The position numbers and the translations under genes are program-made. Source: SHZL01 sp963815185 (GTDB taxonomy: Bacteria > Pseudomonadota > Gammaproteobacteria > Xanthomonadales > SZUA-36). Taken from it: a stretch of DNA of 64,000 nucleotides. The notes beneath the pieces are model-generated. The model made no database searches, was not told the origin of the DNA, and saw nothing but the letters and a program-made list of their open reading frames with translations. Every line of letters starts with the position of its first letter. The first letter of the stretch is position 1. This document shows positions 17,259-25,914 of the stretch, piece after piece. The stretch is from assembly GCA_963815185.1 (NCBI GenBank), contig CAWFGC010000009.1, positions 868,001 through 932,000 of the forward strand. The letters are read 5' to 3'.

Positions 17259-19281
17259 CTATCTCAGGTATTTGCCGTACCAATCGATGTATCGCTGCAT
17301 GCGGTCTTGCACATAGCTCGGTACATCCAGACCATGAAACTCGCCTGGATAAATGATCAACTGCGTGTCGATACCCAGGCTGCGCAGGGCCTGGTACATC
17401 TGCTCCGAGTTCAGTAGCGGCACGTTGAAATCACGGTCCCCGCAGAGAAACAGCGTCGGCGTCTTGATTTGATCGGCGTGCAGCAGCGGGTAGGCATTTA
17501 GCAGGTAGGCATCGGTATTGCCCCACGGTGTACCGAGTTCGAGTTCGTACTCGCGGATGTACATGTCGGTGCCGTAACCCGCCAGTGCGTTGCCCATGGA
17601 AGCGCCACTGGTTGCCGCTTTGAATCGTGTGTCTTTGGAGATGACTGCATCGGTAAGTATGCCGCCATAGCTCCAACCGCCGATGCCAAGGCGCTGCGGA
17701 TCGGCGATGCCTTTGCCGACAGCGTAATCCACGGCCGCAAGCACGTCTTCGGTATCCTTGCCGCCCCACTCGCCCCAGATGTCCATCGAAAACGCCTCGC
17801 CCCGCCCGGAGCTGCCGCGGGGGTTGGCCGCCAGGACAACATAGCCTTGCGCGGCGAGAATCTGCCATTCCAGACTGAAGGCATTGGCAAATTGCGATAC
17901 CGGCCCGCCGTGAATCCGCAACACGGCGGGGTACTTATTGCCCTCTACGTAGCCAGGTGGCGTGACCAGAAAGCCATTGATCTGCGTGCCATCTTTGGAC
18001 GGGAAAGTGATTTCGTCGACGCGGGCAAGCCGCACCGCCGCAAGCCACTCGTCGTTGCGATGGCTCAACTGCCGGGTCTTGCGGTTTTCCAACGCGAATA
18101 TTTCGTTCGGGCGATCGGTGCGTGCTGTCCACAAGCACGGTGCGATTCTTCGGTCCAAGATCGAATTCTGTGGTCTCGCGCCGGCCTTGCAAAATCGGTT
18201 CCCACTTGCCGTTGACCGGATTCATTCTGATGAAGTGCTGGTTGCGGTCATCTTCGATGAACGCATAAATCCACTTGCCGTCGCCCGACCAGCGCGGTGA
18301 CAGGATGTTGCGGTCGAGGTCGGTTGTGATCACCCGCGCCTGGCCGCCGTCGACCGGTACAATCATCAGCTCCTGTTCCGAGTAGTACATCAACTTCCCA
18401 TCCCGGGAGACGGTAAGCGCAATCTCACGTCCGTCCGGACGCCAGGAGGGCGTCGTCGTCCAGCCCGAGTCACCGGCGTCGCCTTGATAGTTCGCCAACA
18501 GCCGTGGTTCGCTGCCGGCACGTGCTTCGATCACGTACAGACCGTTGGTGTAATTACGGTCCGGATCGCCCGTGCGTTTGCTGGTGAAGGCAATTTGCGA
18601 GCCGTCTGGTGACCAGATGGGCAGAGCCTCATCGAAATTGCCCGGTGTCAACAGCTCGGCCTTGTGCGTGGCGACATCGAGCAGGTAGAGGTGATGACGC
18701 AAGTCGCCGAGATAGCCGGTTATATCTTCCTTGAAGTAGTAGCGGTTGATGACCAGGGGTGGAACGGTCTTGTCCGGATCCTGCGCTGACGCCTCGCTAG
18801 GATCCTCATCCATCACGATGAGCGCGATTTTCGTTGCGTCGGGCGACCATGCGTAGTCGAGTACGTCGCCCTTGAATGCGGTAATGGCCTCGGCTTCGCC
18901 GCCGGTCCGATTCAGCAGCCAAAGTTGTGCATGCTCGTCGTCGTCCTTTCCGCGCGCAGACAGAAAGGCGAGGTAGCGGCCGTCGCCGCTCCAGCGTGGG
19001 CTGTTTTCACCGTCTCTGGAGCGGGTCAACTGCAGCGTGCGCTTGCCGTCCCAGTTCGTCATCCAGATATGCGAAATATATTTGTCATGTTCGAGATCGG
19101 TTGTACCCACCGTGTATGCGACCCAGTCGCCTTCTGGTGACAGCCGTGGATCACTGACCTGCTGGACCGAGTTGATGTCATCCGCCGTCAGCAGACGTTG
19201 CGGCGCCTGTTCGGCGCGTAGCGGCGAAGTGAATAGCGCAAACAGGAATAAGGCAGCGACGCTGGTCAGCGGTTTGTACAT
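17259..19281 (-). CDS. S9C-type (acylaminoacyl-peptidase/DPP IV-like) serine peptidase, frameshifted
   Basis: An exported serine peptidase of about 673 residues in two frames. The N-terminal frame has a signal peptide (MYKPLTSVAALFLFALF, cut after LRA) and a WD40-like beta-propeller with repeats such as SPRWSGDGRYLAF, PIWSPDGSQIAF and SPRWSGDGKWIYAF. The C-terminal frame holds the alpha/beta-hydrolase domain: LRIHGGP, NPRGSSGRG, nucleophile GGWSYGG, Asp in CGDRDFNVP and His in PGEFHGLD. The frame changes near 18117; dropping one base would join DST to DRPNEIF. The family removes dipeptides or acyl-amino acids in the periplasm. Catalytic residues are complete. Confidence 0.86.
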
Positions 19282-19433
19282 GATTGGTCATTACGGTTAT
19301 TGCACCTGGTGGAAAGGAAAATCGATGGGCAAGAAGTATAAACCACCTGTCATGGATTGCTTCAAAGTCTTGCAAGATTTGGAACAAAGGAGTTTTCCGC
19401 GCCGGGCAAACCCAAACCCTGGCCGTTACACCG

Positions 19434-19982
19434 TCAATCGATCCAGCCGCCCCAGGCAAGGGTTGGCGGCGATTCTTCAAACCATCGCGAGGGGTAAGCC
19501 ACCATTCCCGGAACCAGGCGGCTCCAAACCGCGGCGACCACTGCGAGGATAACAACACCGAACAGAACCGGCTGTAAAATTGCACCCAACGAGGAATGTG
19601 CGTGCATCACGATCAATGGATTGGCCCCGGCCGGTGGATGCACGGTCTTGGTGATGAGCATATAAATCAAGGTCAAGACCAGCGCGAGGACGTAAACCCA
19701 AAGGGCATCGCCAAACATGTGGAAACAGAAACTTCCAATGAGCACGCTGCCTATGTGGCCGCCAAACAAGGCGCGGGGTTGCGCCGCCGGCGTAGCGGAA
19801 AGTGCAAATAAAAAAACTGCTGAGCCGCCAATCGAAGAGATAAAAAGCGGCATCGAAGGTGGATCTGCGAAGGTGAGAACCAGGCTCACTCCGAGTGCCG
19901 CACCGGCTGTGGACGCTGCCAGCCGAAAGACGACTTTCGCCAATTGTCTTGTTCTCCGGGGCTGATCGGTTTCTCTATTCAT
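19434..19982 (-). CDS. HPP-family integral membrane protein
   Basis: A 182-residue membrane protein with four or five helices (about 20-40, 46-64, 74-112 and 134-157). The family signature HPPAGANPLIVM is at about 118-129 and the related GGSAVFLFA segment is in helix 2. In cyanobacteria an HPP protein carries nitrite into the chloroplast or cell; in other bacteria the substrate is unknown. The ATG at 19982 gives MNRETDQPRR. About 150 bases separate it from the divergent S9 peptidase promoter side. The call to family is firm, the substrate is not. Confidence 0.88.
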   Translation of the reverse strand: MNRETDQPRRTRQLAKVVFRLAASTAGAALGVSLVLTFADPPSMPLFISSIGGSAVFLFALSATPAAQPRALFGGHIGSVLIGSFCFHMFGDALWVYVLALVLTLIYMLITKTVHPPAGANPLIVMHAHSSLGAILQPVLFGVVILAVVAAVWSRLVPGMVAYPSRWFEESPPTLAWGGWID

Positions 19983-20258
19983 AGTCGTTTTTCGATGCCT
20001 TTCTCACTCTTGCAGTCAGATTCAATTCTACTGCACCGCACGTTATCACGGATGCAAGCCAGTGGGTATGGATCAGCCGCGCAATGGCTTGACTTATGCG
20101 CTGGCGGATCAGCCAGCATTGTTTTGCGCCGCCCGGTCTCCGCTTGTCGCCAGGAGTCAGCGCCACCCACGTCCCCGGCCTGCAACTGCACGCCTTAATC
20201 TGGACAACCCGAAATCGTGCTTATATTCTGTAACAGTTTTCCCTGCGAGGATAATCAG
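19983..20258. other. Intergenic stretch without a supported gene
   Basis: Between the HPP gene and the small frame at 20259 I found only short overlapping frames on both strands without recognisable domains, ribosome sites or good composition. It should contain the HPP promoter. Confidence 0.35.
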
Positions 20259-20456
20259 ATGCGCATACTTGGCAGTGGCGAATTTTTGATGGCGCTGACC
20301 GGCGGTGCATGGCACGAATACCTGGGTGCTGATGGCAAGGCGCTGCCGGCTTGTGACGTGGTTGCCGGCAATGGTTTGCTGGCCTTCAAGTCGGGTAGCC
20401 GGAACGACACCACCGTCAGCTACGCTACTTTTGGCGCCAGGATTGGCCACCAGTGA
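20259..20456 (+). CDS. Possible small protein, 65 residues
   Basis: An ATG at 20259 preceded by GCGAGGATAATCAG gives a possible ribosome site and a 65-residue product beginning MRILGSGEFLMALTGG and containing PACDVVAGNGLLAF. It has no signal peptide, membrane helix or motif I recognise. It could be a genuine small protein, or the damaged start of a larger one, because many genes here are broken by single-base changes and no long frame follows. The existence of the gene is uncertain. Confidence 0.3.
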   Translation: MRILGSGEFLMALTGGAWHEYLGADGKALPACDVVAGNGLLAFKSGSRNDTTVSYATFGARIGHQ

Positions 20457-20715
20457 CCTGTACCAGGCCGCTAGTGGCCTAGATATCAAGCAATGCGCAG
20501 TCGCCCGGCGTCGGGTAAATTGCTTTGGTTCTTCCCCGGCTGGTAAATTCTGGACCATCTGTGCCCCTTCTGACGTAAACTAGTGGCCTGTAGCAGGCTG
20601 CCAGGGCCGTTAATCGGTTGCCCGGCCGTCGCGGTAAAGCGGTAAACGTTAGCTATCCCTTCAAGGGCCATAACCCGGTTCTGGTTTGGCCAGCGAAGCA
20701 AAAAGGTGAAGTGTT
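20457..20715. other. Intergenic stretch with CTAGTGGCCT direct repeats
   Basis: CTAGTGGCCT occurs at about 20470 and 20580, and the second copy extends to CTAGTGGCCTGT, the same 12 bases that form the right end of the foldback element at 17257. This may be a decayed copy of that element. AAGGTGAAGTGTT before ATG 20716 serves the next gene. Confidence 0.35.
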
Positions 20716-21096
20716 ATGAAATTTCTCGACATGTTCCGCGATTGGAAAGACGTGGAGGAGTACCGCGCCAAGACTGTCATTTTTACCGAAGGACAGGCAC
20801 CGGATGTGATGTACGTCATTCTTTCGGGCGACATCGAGCTGACACTCCATGGTGAACCCCTGGGCGCTGAGGGAGCGGGTGGAATTATCGGGGAAATGGC
20901 AATGATCAATGGCGCCCCGCGCAGTGCTACGGCAACGGCGCTTACCAAAGTAAAGCTGGCGCGAGTGAATCGTGACCAGTTCAGAGAATTCGTTGACAAG
21001 AATGCCGAGTTTTCGTTGCAAGTGATGGCTGTGTTGGCCAACCGGCTGCGCGCGGTCGACCACTATATCTCAACTCAGTTCAAACAGCTCCGGTAG
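20716..21096 (+). CDS. Single-domain cyclic-nucleotide-binding-like protein A
   Basis: A 126-residue protein made almost only of a cNMP-binding (CRP-type) beta-barrel: FTEGQAPDVMYVILSGDIEL (about 23-42), then GGIIGEMAMINGAPRSATATA (about 55-75), which is the phosphate-binding cassette with its GE and R-S-A-T residues. A C-terminal helix follows, but there is no helix-turn-helix, so it is not a CRP-type regulator. It may sense cAMP or a similar ligand, or merely carry the fold. A paralogue follows 83 bases downstream and a phospholipid methyltransferase after that, all on one strand, suggesting an operon. Confidence 0.88.
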   Translation: MKFLDMFRDWKDVEEYRAKTVIFTEGQAPDVMYVILSGDIELTLHGEPLGAEGAGGIIGEMAMINGAPRSATATALTKVKLARVNRDQFREFVDKNAEFSLQVMAVLANRLRAVDHYISTQFKQLR

Positions 21097-21179
21097 CCGG
21101 TATACAGTTGCAAAGGCTCGATCTATCCGGCCTGGTCGATAGGTTCCGTACACGGTGGTTCTATTGAAGGGTTAGCTGT

Positions 21180-21539
21180 ATGGATTTGTTGGAAGTTTTT
21201 AAAGATTCGGATGATTTCATTGAGTATCCTGCCGGCGCCGTAATCATCGCGGAAGGCAAGGAAGGAAACCTCATGTATGTGGTCATGAAGGGCGAAGTGA
21301 TTGTTTCAATAAGAGATAATATTCTGGCAACAGCGGGCCCCGGCGAAATCGTGGGGGAAATGGCCCTGATCAATTCGGATATTCGCAGCGCAACCGTCAC
21401 TGCAAAAACCGCTTGCCAACTGGTGCTTATCGATCAGAGCGTTTTCGAGTCCTTGCTCAAACATGTGCCGGAATTTACCTTGCACGTGATGAATGTTCTG
21501 GCCGAACGTCTCAAAACTGCATATGAGATGATCGACTGA
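21180..21539 (+). CDS. Single-domain cyclic-nucleotide-binding-like protein B
   Basis: A 119-residue paralogue of the preceding protein: YPAGAVIIAEGKEGNLMYVV (about 17-36), GEIVGEMALINSDIRSATV (about 57-75) and a final helix VMNVLAERLKTAYEMID. Like its neighbour it lacks a DNA-binding domain. The cassette GE...R-S-A-T is retained, so ligand binding is possible. The tandem arrangement indicates a local duplication followed by divergence. The two could form a heterodimer. The partner they control is unknown; the methyltransferase gene 41 bases downstream is the obvious candidate. Confidence 0.88.
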   Translation: MDLLEVFKDSDDFIEYPAGAVIIAEGKEGNLMYVVMKGEVIVSIRDNILATAGPGEIVGEMALINSDIRSATVTAKTACQLVLIDQSVFESLLKHVPEFTLHVMNVLAERLKTAYEMID

Positions 21540-21580
21540 CAGGCCACCGGGCGGTTTCGCCATAAGGAGAAAGGAGCTAC

Positions 21581-22258
21581 ATGGATCTGCAGATAGTCAA
21601 GAAAGTCTACCGGCGTTACGCCAGGATTTACGACTTCTACTTCGGCCCGTTTCTCCAGCCGGGGCGCAAGGTGGTCATTGCCCAAATGAACTGCCAGCCT
21701 GACGACCGCATTCTGGAGGTTGGTGTCGGCACTGGTTTGTCATTGCCGCTGTATCCCCGGGATGTGCTGATTACCGGCATCGACATTTCCGAGGAGATGC
21801 TGCAGCGCGCACAGGCGCGCACCAAGCGCGACGGACTCGAACACGTTTCCGAACTGCTGTACATGGACGCTGAGCACATGCAATTCGATGATGACAGCTT
21901 CGATAAGGTCGTGGCGATGTATGTCGCCTCGGTTGTGCCATCGCCGGCGCGGCTGGTTGCAGAGATGCGCCGGGTGTGCCGGCCAGGCGGCGAGTTATAT
22001 ATCGTCAACCACTTCCAGAATGCCAATCGGCTTGTGTCTGGAGCCGAGCGCATGATTGCGCCGCTTTTCGAGCTGCTGGGATTTCATCCGGATTTCCCCC
22101 TGGAGAAATTTATTCAGGAAACGGGCCTGGAGGTTTCTGAGCGCATTCCGGTCAATCTCCTCGGTTACTGGACGCTGCTGAAGGCGCCAAACAACAAGGG
22201 ACTTTCTGTTTCTGTTTCCCCGCAGCAGCAAACCGCCTCCCGGGTGGGCGCCGTTTGA
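21581..22258 (+). CDS. Class I methyltransferase, phosphatidylethanolamine N-methyltransferase-like
   Basis: A 225-residue SAM-dependent methyltransferase. The SAM site is ILEVGVGTGLSLPLYP (about 44-59), then GIDISEEML (67-75), and DAEHMQFDDDSFDKVVAMYV gives the acidic loop and motif II. The beginning VYRRYARIYDFYFGPFLQPGR is very like the PmtA enzymes of Rhodobacter type, which add methyl groups to phosphatidylethanolamine to give phosphatidylcholine at the inner membrane. AAGGAGAAAGGAGC precedes ATG 21581. It follows two cyclic-nucleotide-binding-like genes on the same strand. The substrate is inferred from family resemblance. Confidence 0.8.
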   Translation: MDLQIVKKVYRRYARIYDFYFGPFLQPGRKVVIAQMNCQPDDRILEVGVGTGLSLPLYPRDVLITGIDISEEMLQRAQARTKRDGLEHVSELLYMDAEHMQFDDDSFDKVVAMYVASVVPSPARLVAEMRRVCRPGGELYIVNHFQNANRLVSGAERMIAPLFELLGFHPDFPLEKFIQETGLEVSERIPVNLLGYWTLLKAPNNKGLSVSVSPQQQTASRVGAV

Positions 22259-22295
22259 TCTGAATTCCCGGCGTTCCGCCTGGTGAATTGGACCA

Positions 22296-23117
22296 TCAAT
22301 TCAGTGCAGTCACGGTGACGACGTGGTAACTCGGGTGATCAGCGTGAGGCTGGTAATTCTGGCTCATCTCCGGCACCAGAGCAGCCAGGGTTCTCTCACG
22401 GTTTTCCGGGTCCGGATGGGTGCTCAGAAACTGCGGTGGGTGAGACTTGGACAGACCGTTCATTTTCCGCCAAAGCGATACCGCGGCTTCCGGGTTATAA
22501 CCCGCTTTAGCCGCGAGCTCTATGCCGATGCGGTCCGCTTCTTTTTCGGCTGCACGGCTATTGGGTAAAGTTACCGCCAGCATGGCTGCCGCTGCAGCGC
22601 CCGTCAACGCGGTCTTGCTGTCGGTGGCAACGCCAACAGCCGCGACGCCAAGACCGCTGGCCATCGCAACCGACATCTTCTCGGCGGTGTGATTGGCCAG
22701 TGCGTGGCTGATTTCATGCCCCATCACCTGAGCCAGTTCGTCATCGGTGGGCTTGATCTGGTCGATCAGGCCGGTATAGATGGCCATGCGGCCACCAGCC
22801 ATGCACCAGGCATTGACGGTTTCCGGGTCGTCGATGACGGCTACGCTCCATTCCCACTTGGCCGTTTCAGGGCGCATGGCAATGGCCTGGCTCACCAGCC
22901 GGCCGGTAATGGTTGCGATGCGCTTGATCAACTTCCTGTCCTTCGAAAGTTTGCCATCTTTCTTCAGCTCACCTACCTGTTGTACATAGGCCTCGGTCGA
23001 TGAAGAAATGGCGGTATCTTCGGACACCAGCATCAACTGCTTTCTGCCGGTTGGGCTGGTGGCACAGGCAGTGAGAAGGAACGGGATCAGTGCAAGGATG
23101 AATAGCTTGTGTTTCAC
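22296..23117 (-). CDS. M48-family metallopeptidase lipoprotein
   Basis: A 273-residue lipoprotein peptidase. The leader VKHKLFILALIPFLLTAC gives a lipobox with Cys18. The zinc site is HEISH (134-138) with the third ligand Glu193 in EKEADRIG, and STHPDPENRERTLA near the C-terminus is typical for the LoiP/BepA-like branch, which degrades or helps fold outer-membrane proteins. The start is taken as GTG 23117 because it begins exactly at the signal peptide; an ATG at 23150 would add 11 polar residues. The gene diverges from the Anbu-like gene, with about 110 bases between their starts. Function is well supported by family, substrates are not known. Confidence 0.9.
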   Translation of the reverse strand: MKHKLFILALIPFLLTACATSPTGRKQLMLVSEDTAISSSTEAYVQQVGELKKDGKLSKDRKLIKRIATITGRLVSQAIAMRPETAKWEWSVAVIDDPETVNAWCMAGGRMAIYTGLIDQIKPTDDELAQVMGHEISHALANHTAEKMSVAMASGLGVAAVGVATDSKTALTGAAAAAMLAVTLPNSRAAEKEADRIGIELAAKAGYNPEAAVSLWRKMNGLSKSHPPQFLSTHPDPENRERTLAALVPEMSQNYQPHADHPSYHVVTVTALN

Positions 23118-23228
23118 GTTTGTTCGCCTGAGGTGGATGATGGAGCGCATAGTGTGCAGGAAATTGCAGCCTGAATGCACTCAAACAGGTATTATTTAAC
23201 ACCATTAGGGTTTGAAGGGAAACGGCCG

Positions 23229-23993
23229 TTGACATACTGCCTCACCATTCGCGTTGATCAGGGTCTGGTATTCGCCTCGGATTCGCGCACCAATGCCGGC
23301 CCGGACCAGGTCAGCACCTTCAGCAAGATGCACACCTTCGAAGCTGATGGGCTGTGTGATTTGCCTGCTTTGCTCCGGGAATCTGGCGACAACACAGGCC
23401 GTGGTGCGGCAGATACGGCGCGACAACGAACGTGCCGCCGGAAAATGTCTGAACAATGTCCAGGACATGGCCGAAGCGGCGGAATACGTCGGCTCACTGA
23501 GCCGCGCGGAGCAAAGAAAACACAGGTCGAAAAGTGACGACATAATTCAGCCCGGAAGCCAGTTTCATTGTGGGCGGCCAAATTGCCGGCAGGCAGCATC
23601 AGATATACCTGGTGTACCCGGAAGGTAATTACATAACGGCCACCGTGCAGACGCCCTATCTGCAGATTGGTGAGCTGAAATATGGCAAGCCGATTCTGGA
23701 CCGCATCATCAACGAGGACTTGTCCCTGGAACTGGCCGCCCGTTACGCTCTGGTTTCCATGGATTCCACGATTCGCAGCAATGCCACGGTAGGGCCGCCG
23801 GTTGAATTGCTGATTTATCCGGCCGGATCAATGAAGTTTGGCAATCGCCTGGTGCTTGCAAGAAGACAATCCCTACCTGGCCGAATTGCGCCGGGCCTGG
23901 CAAGAAGGGCTGAAAGACACGTTTGAGCGCCTGCCGCGACTGCCATTCAGCCGGCCAGCCGTTCAGCTTGTTGACGTACAAGGCGATCAATAA
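23229..23993 (+). pseudogene. Anbu-type proteasome-like peptidase, interrupted by at least three frame changes
   Basis: Reading TTG 23229 gives TYCLTIRVDQGLVFASDSRT and then KMHTF, the start of the bacterial Anbu family (T1 peptidase fold), whose nucleophile is Thr at position 2 after Met removal. The rest continues in other frames: LCSGNLATTQAVVRQIRRD (from about 23350), FIVGGQIAG and QIYLVYPEGNYITATVQTPYLQ with YGKPILDRII (from about 23545), and NPYLAELRRAWQEGL (from about 23860) to a stop at 23993. The joined length of about 255 residues fits Anbu. Frames change near 23350, 23543 and 23860. It is either a decayed gene or badly damaged sequence. It converges on the neighbouring zinc-peptidase gene. 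Confidence 0.8.
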
Positions 23994-24966
23994 ACAAAAG
24001 CTTGCGCTTGACTGGCTCTGACAACAAAAAGGGATAGGCATCGTCCGCGCCCAGGCTGCGGTTGATCTCATTCAGCGTGATCGCCAGCTCTATCCAGATG
24101 TTGATCCAGTCGTCATTTCCCACCTATCCGCGGTTTCTGGCGCCAGGCCGGCTGCGCGCGCCGATTCCAACGCATCGGTGATGAGCAGGAAGTGGGCGAA
24201 CGTCTCGGCAAAATCCTCGGCCGGGTGAGAGGAAGCGTAGGCGCTGATGAATTGTTCGTTCCAGCCGGCCCGCGGGGCCGTTGGCGTAATAACGCGTTCA
24301 AGGCGGCCTGATAATCGTCGCGCTCATCGCCAAACAGGGCACGGCATTCCAGCAGCCGTTCAGGATTTGCGGTCAGCAGATTGAAGTAAAAATGAGCGCT
24401 CTCATGGCGCAAATGACCCAGCACGGTGCGGTACAACTCGTGCATTTTTTCCCGCGCTTCGTGGCGGGCGACGTCATCAGCTTCGGCAATGTTGATCGTG
24501 ATGGTGCTGTCCAGGTGGCCGGTGGTGACGAACTGCTCGAAAACATCCGGATTGCGGCGGTGGTCTTCGAGAAACTTGAACCTGAGCGCAAACTTGCACC
24601 CGTGAACGGCAGTTGCAGGGAAATGAGCGAGTAAAGCAGGCGCCGCTTGGCTTCCTCCATACGGGTCCAAAGCTTGAGATTGCCTGGCCGGTCCAGTGCA
24701 GGTATGACCTCGTTCATCCGGCAGGAACGGCAAAGGTCGTGGTCATCTTCCTGCGCCAGCAGCCAGTTGCAATTGTAGTACCGGTGAAAATTGGCGCAGC
24801 GCCGGTAAACCCTGCCTGCAGGAGTCGTCAGGCGGCCATCCACACTGGCATCCAGCGCCACCATGTCCATGACCTGAGGATCGAAGCCAAGCTGCCGGTT
24901 GCAGCGCTGGCAAGCGGTGTTGTCGAAGAATACCTGGTTTCCGCAATGACATTGAAAGCGTTTCAT
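23947..24966 (-). pseudogene. Zinc-binding metallopeptidase (COG4307-like), several frame changes
   Basis: The N-terminus is a zinc ribbon: FQCHCGNQVFFDNTACQRCNRQLGF, with another Cys set in CANFHRYYNCNWL and CRSCRMNE. The second frame has HESAHFYF, a HExxH-type zinc site. A third frame has AGWNEQFISAYASSHPAEDF with the probable third ligand, and a fourth ends DDWINIWIELAITLNEINRS to a stop at 23947. This is the putative zinc-binding peptidase family often found beside alpha-E/ATP-grasp genes. Frames change near 24600, 24280 and 24125. The total of about 340 residues fits. ATG 24966 starts at the zinc ribbon. It follows the alpha-E gene by 19 bases and overlaps the convergent Anbu gene by 47. 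Confidence 0.75.
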
Positions 24967-24985
24967 GGGCGGGGACGTGGCCGGT

Positions 24986-25911
24986 TCATGACGCGCGCAT
25001 GGGATTGAGCCAGGTCTCGAAGATGACCCCATGCAGGGTGGCCAGTTCGAGCTGCAGTTCATCGACGAAACTGGTGCACAACCTGGTGTTCGATGGCCTG
25101 CAGGTCAATGCCGTCGAGGTGGCCGCGCAGTGAGGCGAGTTGGCTTACCGCATCCCCGCATCGCGGTAAAGCCCGCAAAGCCTGCTCCAAAACTTCCACG
25201 CAATGCGTGACCGAGCGGGGAAATTCGGTATCGCGCAGCAGAAAAGCGAACACGTCGGGACCCAGGATACGCCGGCGAACATACTGGCGGTACATCTGGT
25301 ACGCGCTGAGCGCGCGCAGCACCGCCCGCCAGATGGTGCTGTCATAAAGACGCAGTTCGTCACGGCCGGTCATCAGGGTGGCTGCCGCGACGTCGATCAT
25401 GCGGGAGGTCATGTCGGAGCGCTCCAACGACCGGCCCAAGCGCACAAACTGGTAGGCCGGACCATGACTCATGGTGCCCTCCAGAATACCGGTGATTTCG
25501 TGGCAGCGGCCGACGATTTCATCCGGCACCTGCGCGTTGGGCCGGTGAGCCACTGCAGGCAGATTGTCCACGGCATACAGCTGCAATTCGTTGATCGCCC
25601 GCCAGGCCTCGCTGGGCACGATATCACGCGTGGTGCGGGCATTTTCCCGCGCAAAGTTGAGCGAGCACAATACCGAGGCGATGTTGTGTTGATTGGTCAG
25701 AAGGAAAGTCAGTTCGTCTTCGTTCCCGCCGCAGCCTGGTCATAGCTTCATCCATGCCGAGAATATTGAGGGCCACCGACCAGTCGAGACCGGCGTCTTC
25801 CGGCAAATCCAGCAGCAACTCGCTGTAAACCGTCACCAGGCGCGCGGCGTTTTCCACCCGCTCCAGGTAGCGGCTCATCCAGTAAACCCGTTCAGCGACG
25901 CGTGACAGCAT
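24986..25911 (-). CDS. Alpha-E domain protein, frameshifted
   Basis: An all-helical protein of about 308 residues in three frames. It begins LSRVAERVYWMSRYLERVENAARL, the hallmark start of the alpha-E family, with SELLLDLPEDAGLDW next. The second frame carries EDELTFLLTNQHNIASVLCS, FARENARTTRDIV, SEAWRAINEL and GRSLERSDMTSRMIDV. The last frame adds FVDELQLELATLHGVIF to a stop at 24986. Frames change near 25735 and 25065. The start lies only three bases from the stop of the ATP-grasp gene, so they are co-transcribed. Family function is unproven; comparative genomics links it to ATP-grasp and transglutaminase-like proteins in a possible peptide-making or peptide-tagging pathway. Confidence 0.82.
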
Positions 25912-25914
25912 CCC

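Noticed and set aside
23229..23993. HslV or 20S proteasome beta subunit
   Set aside because: The start TYCLTIRVDQGLVFASDSRT and the C-terminal NPYLAELRRAWQ fit Anbu; there is no HslU, ARC ATPase or alpha subunit nearby.
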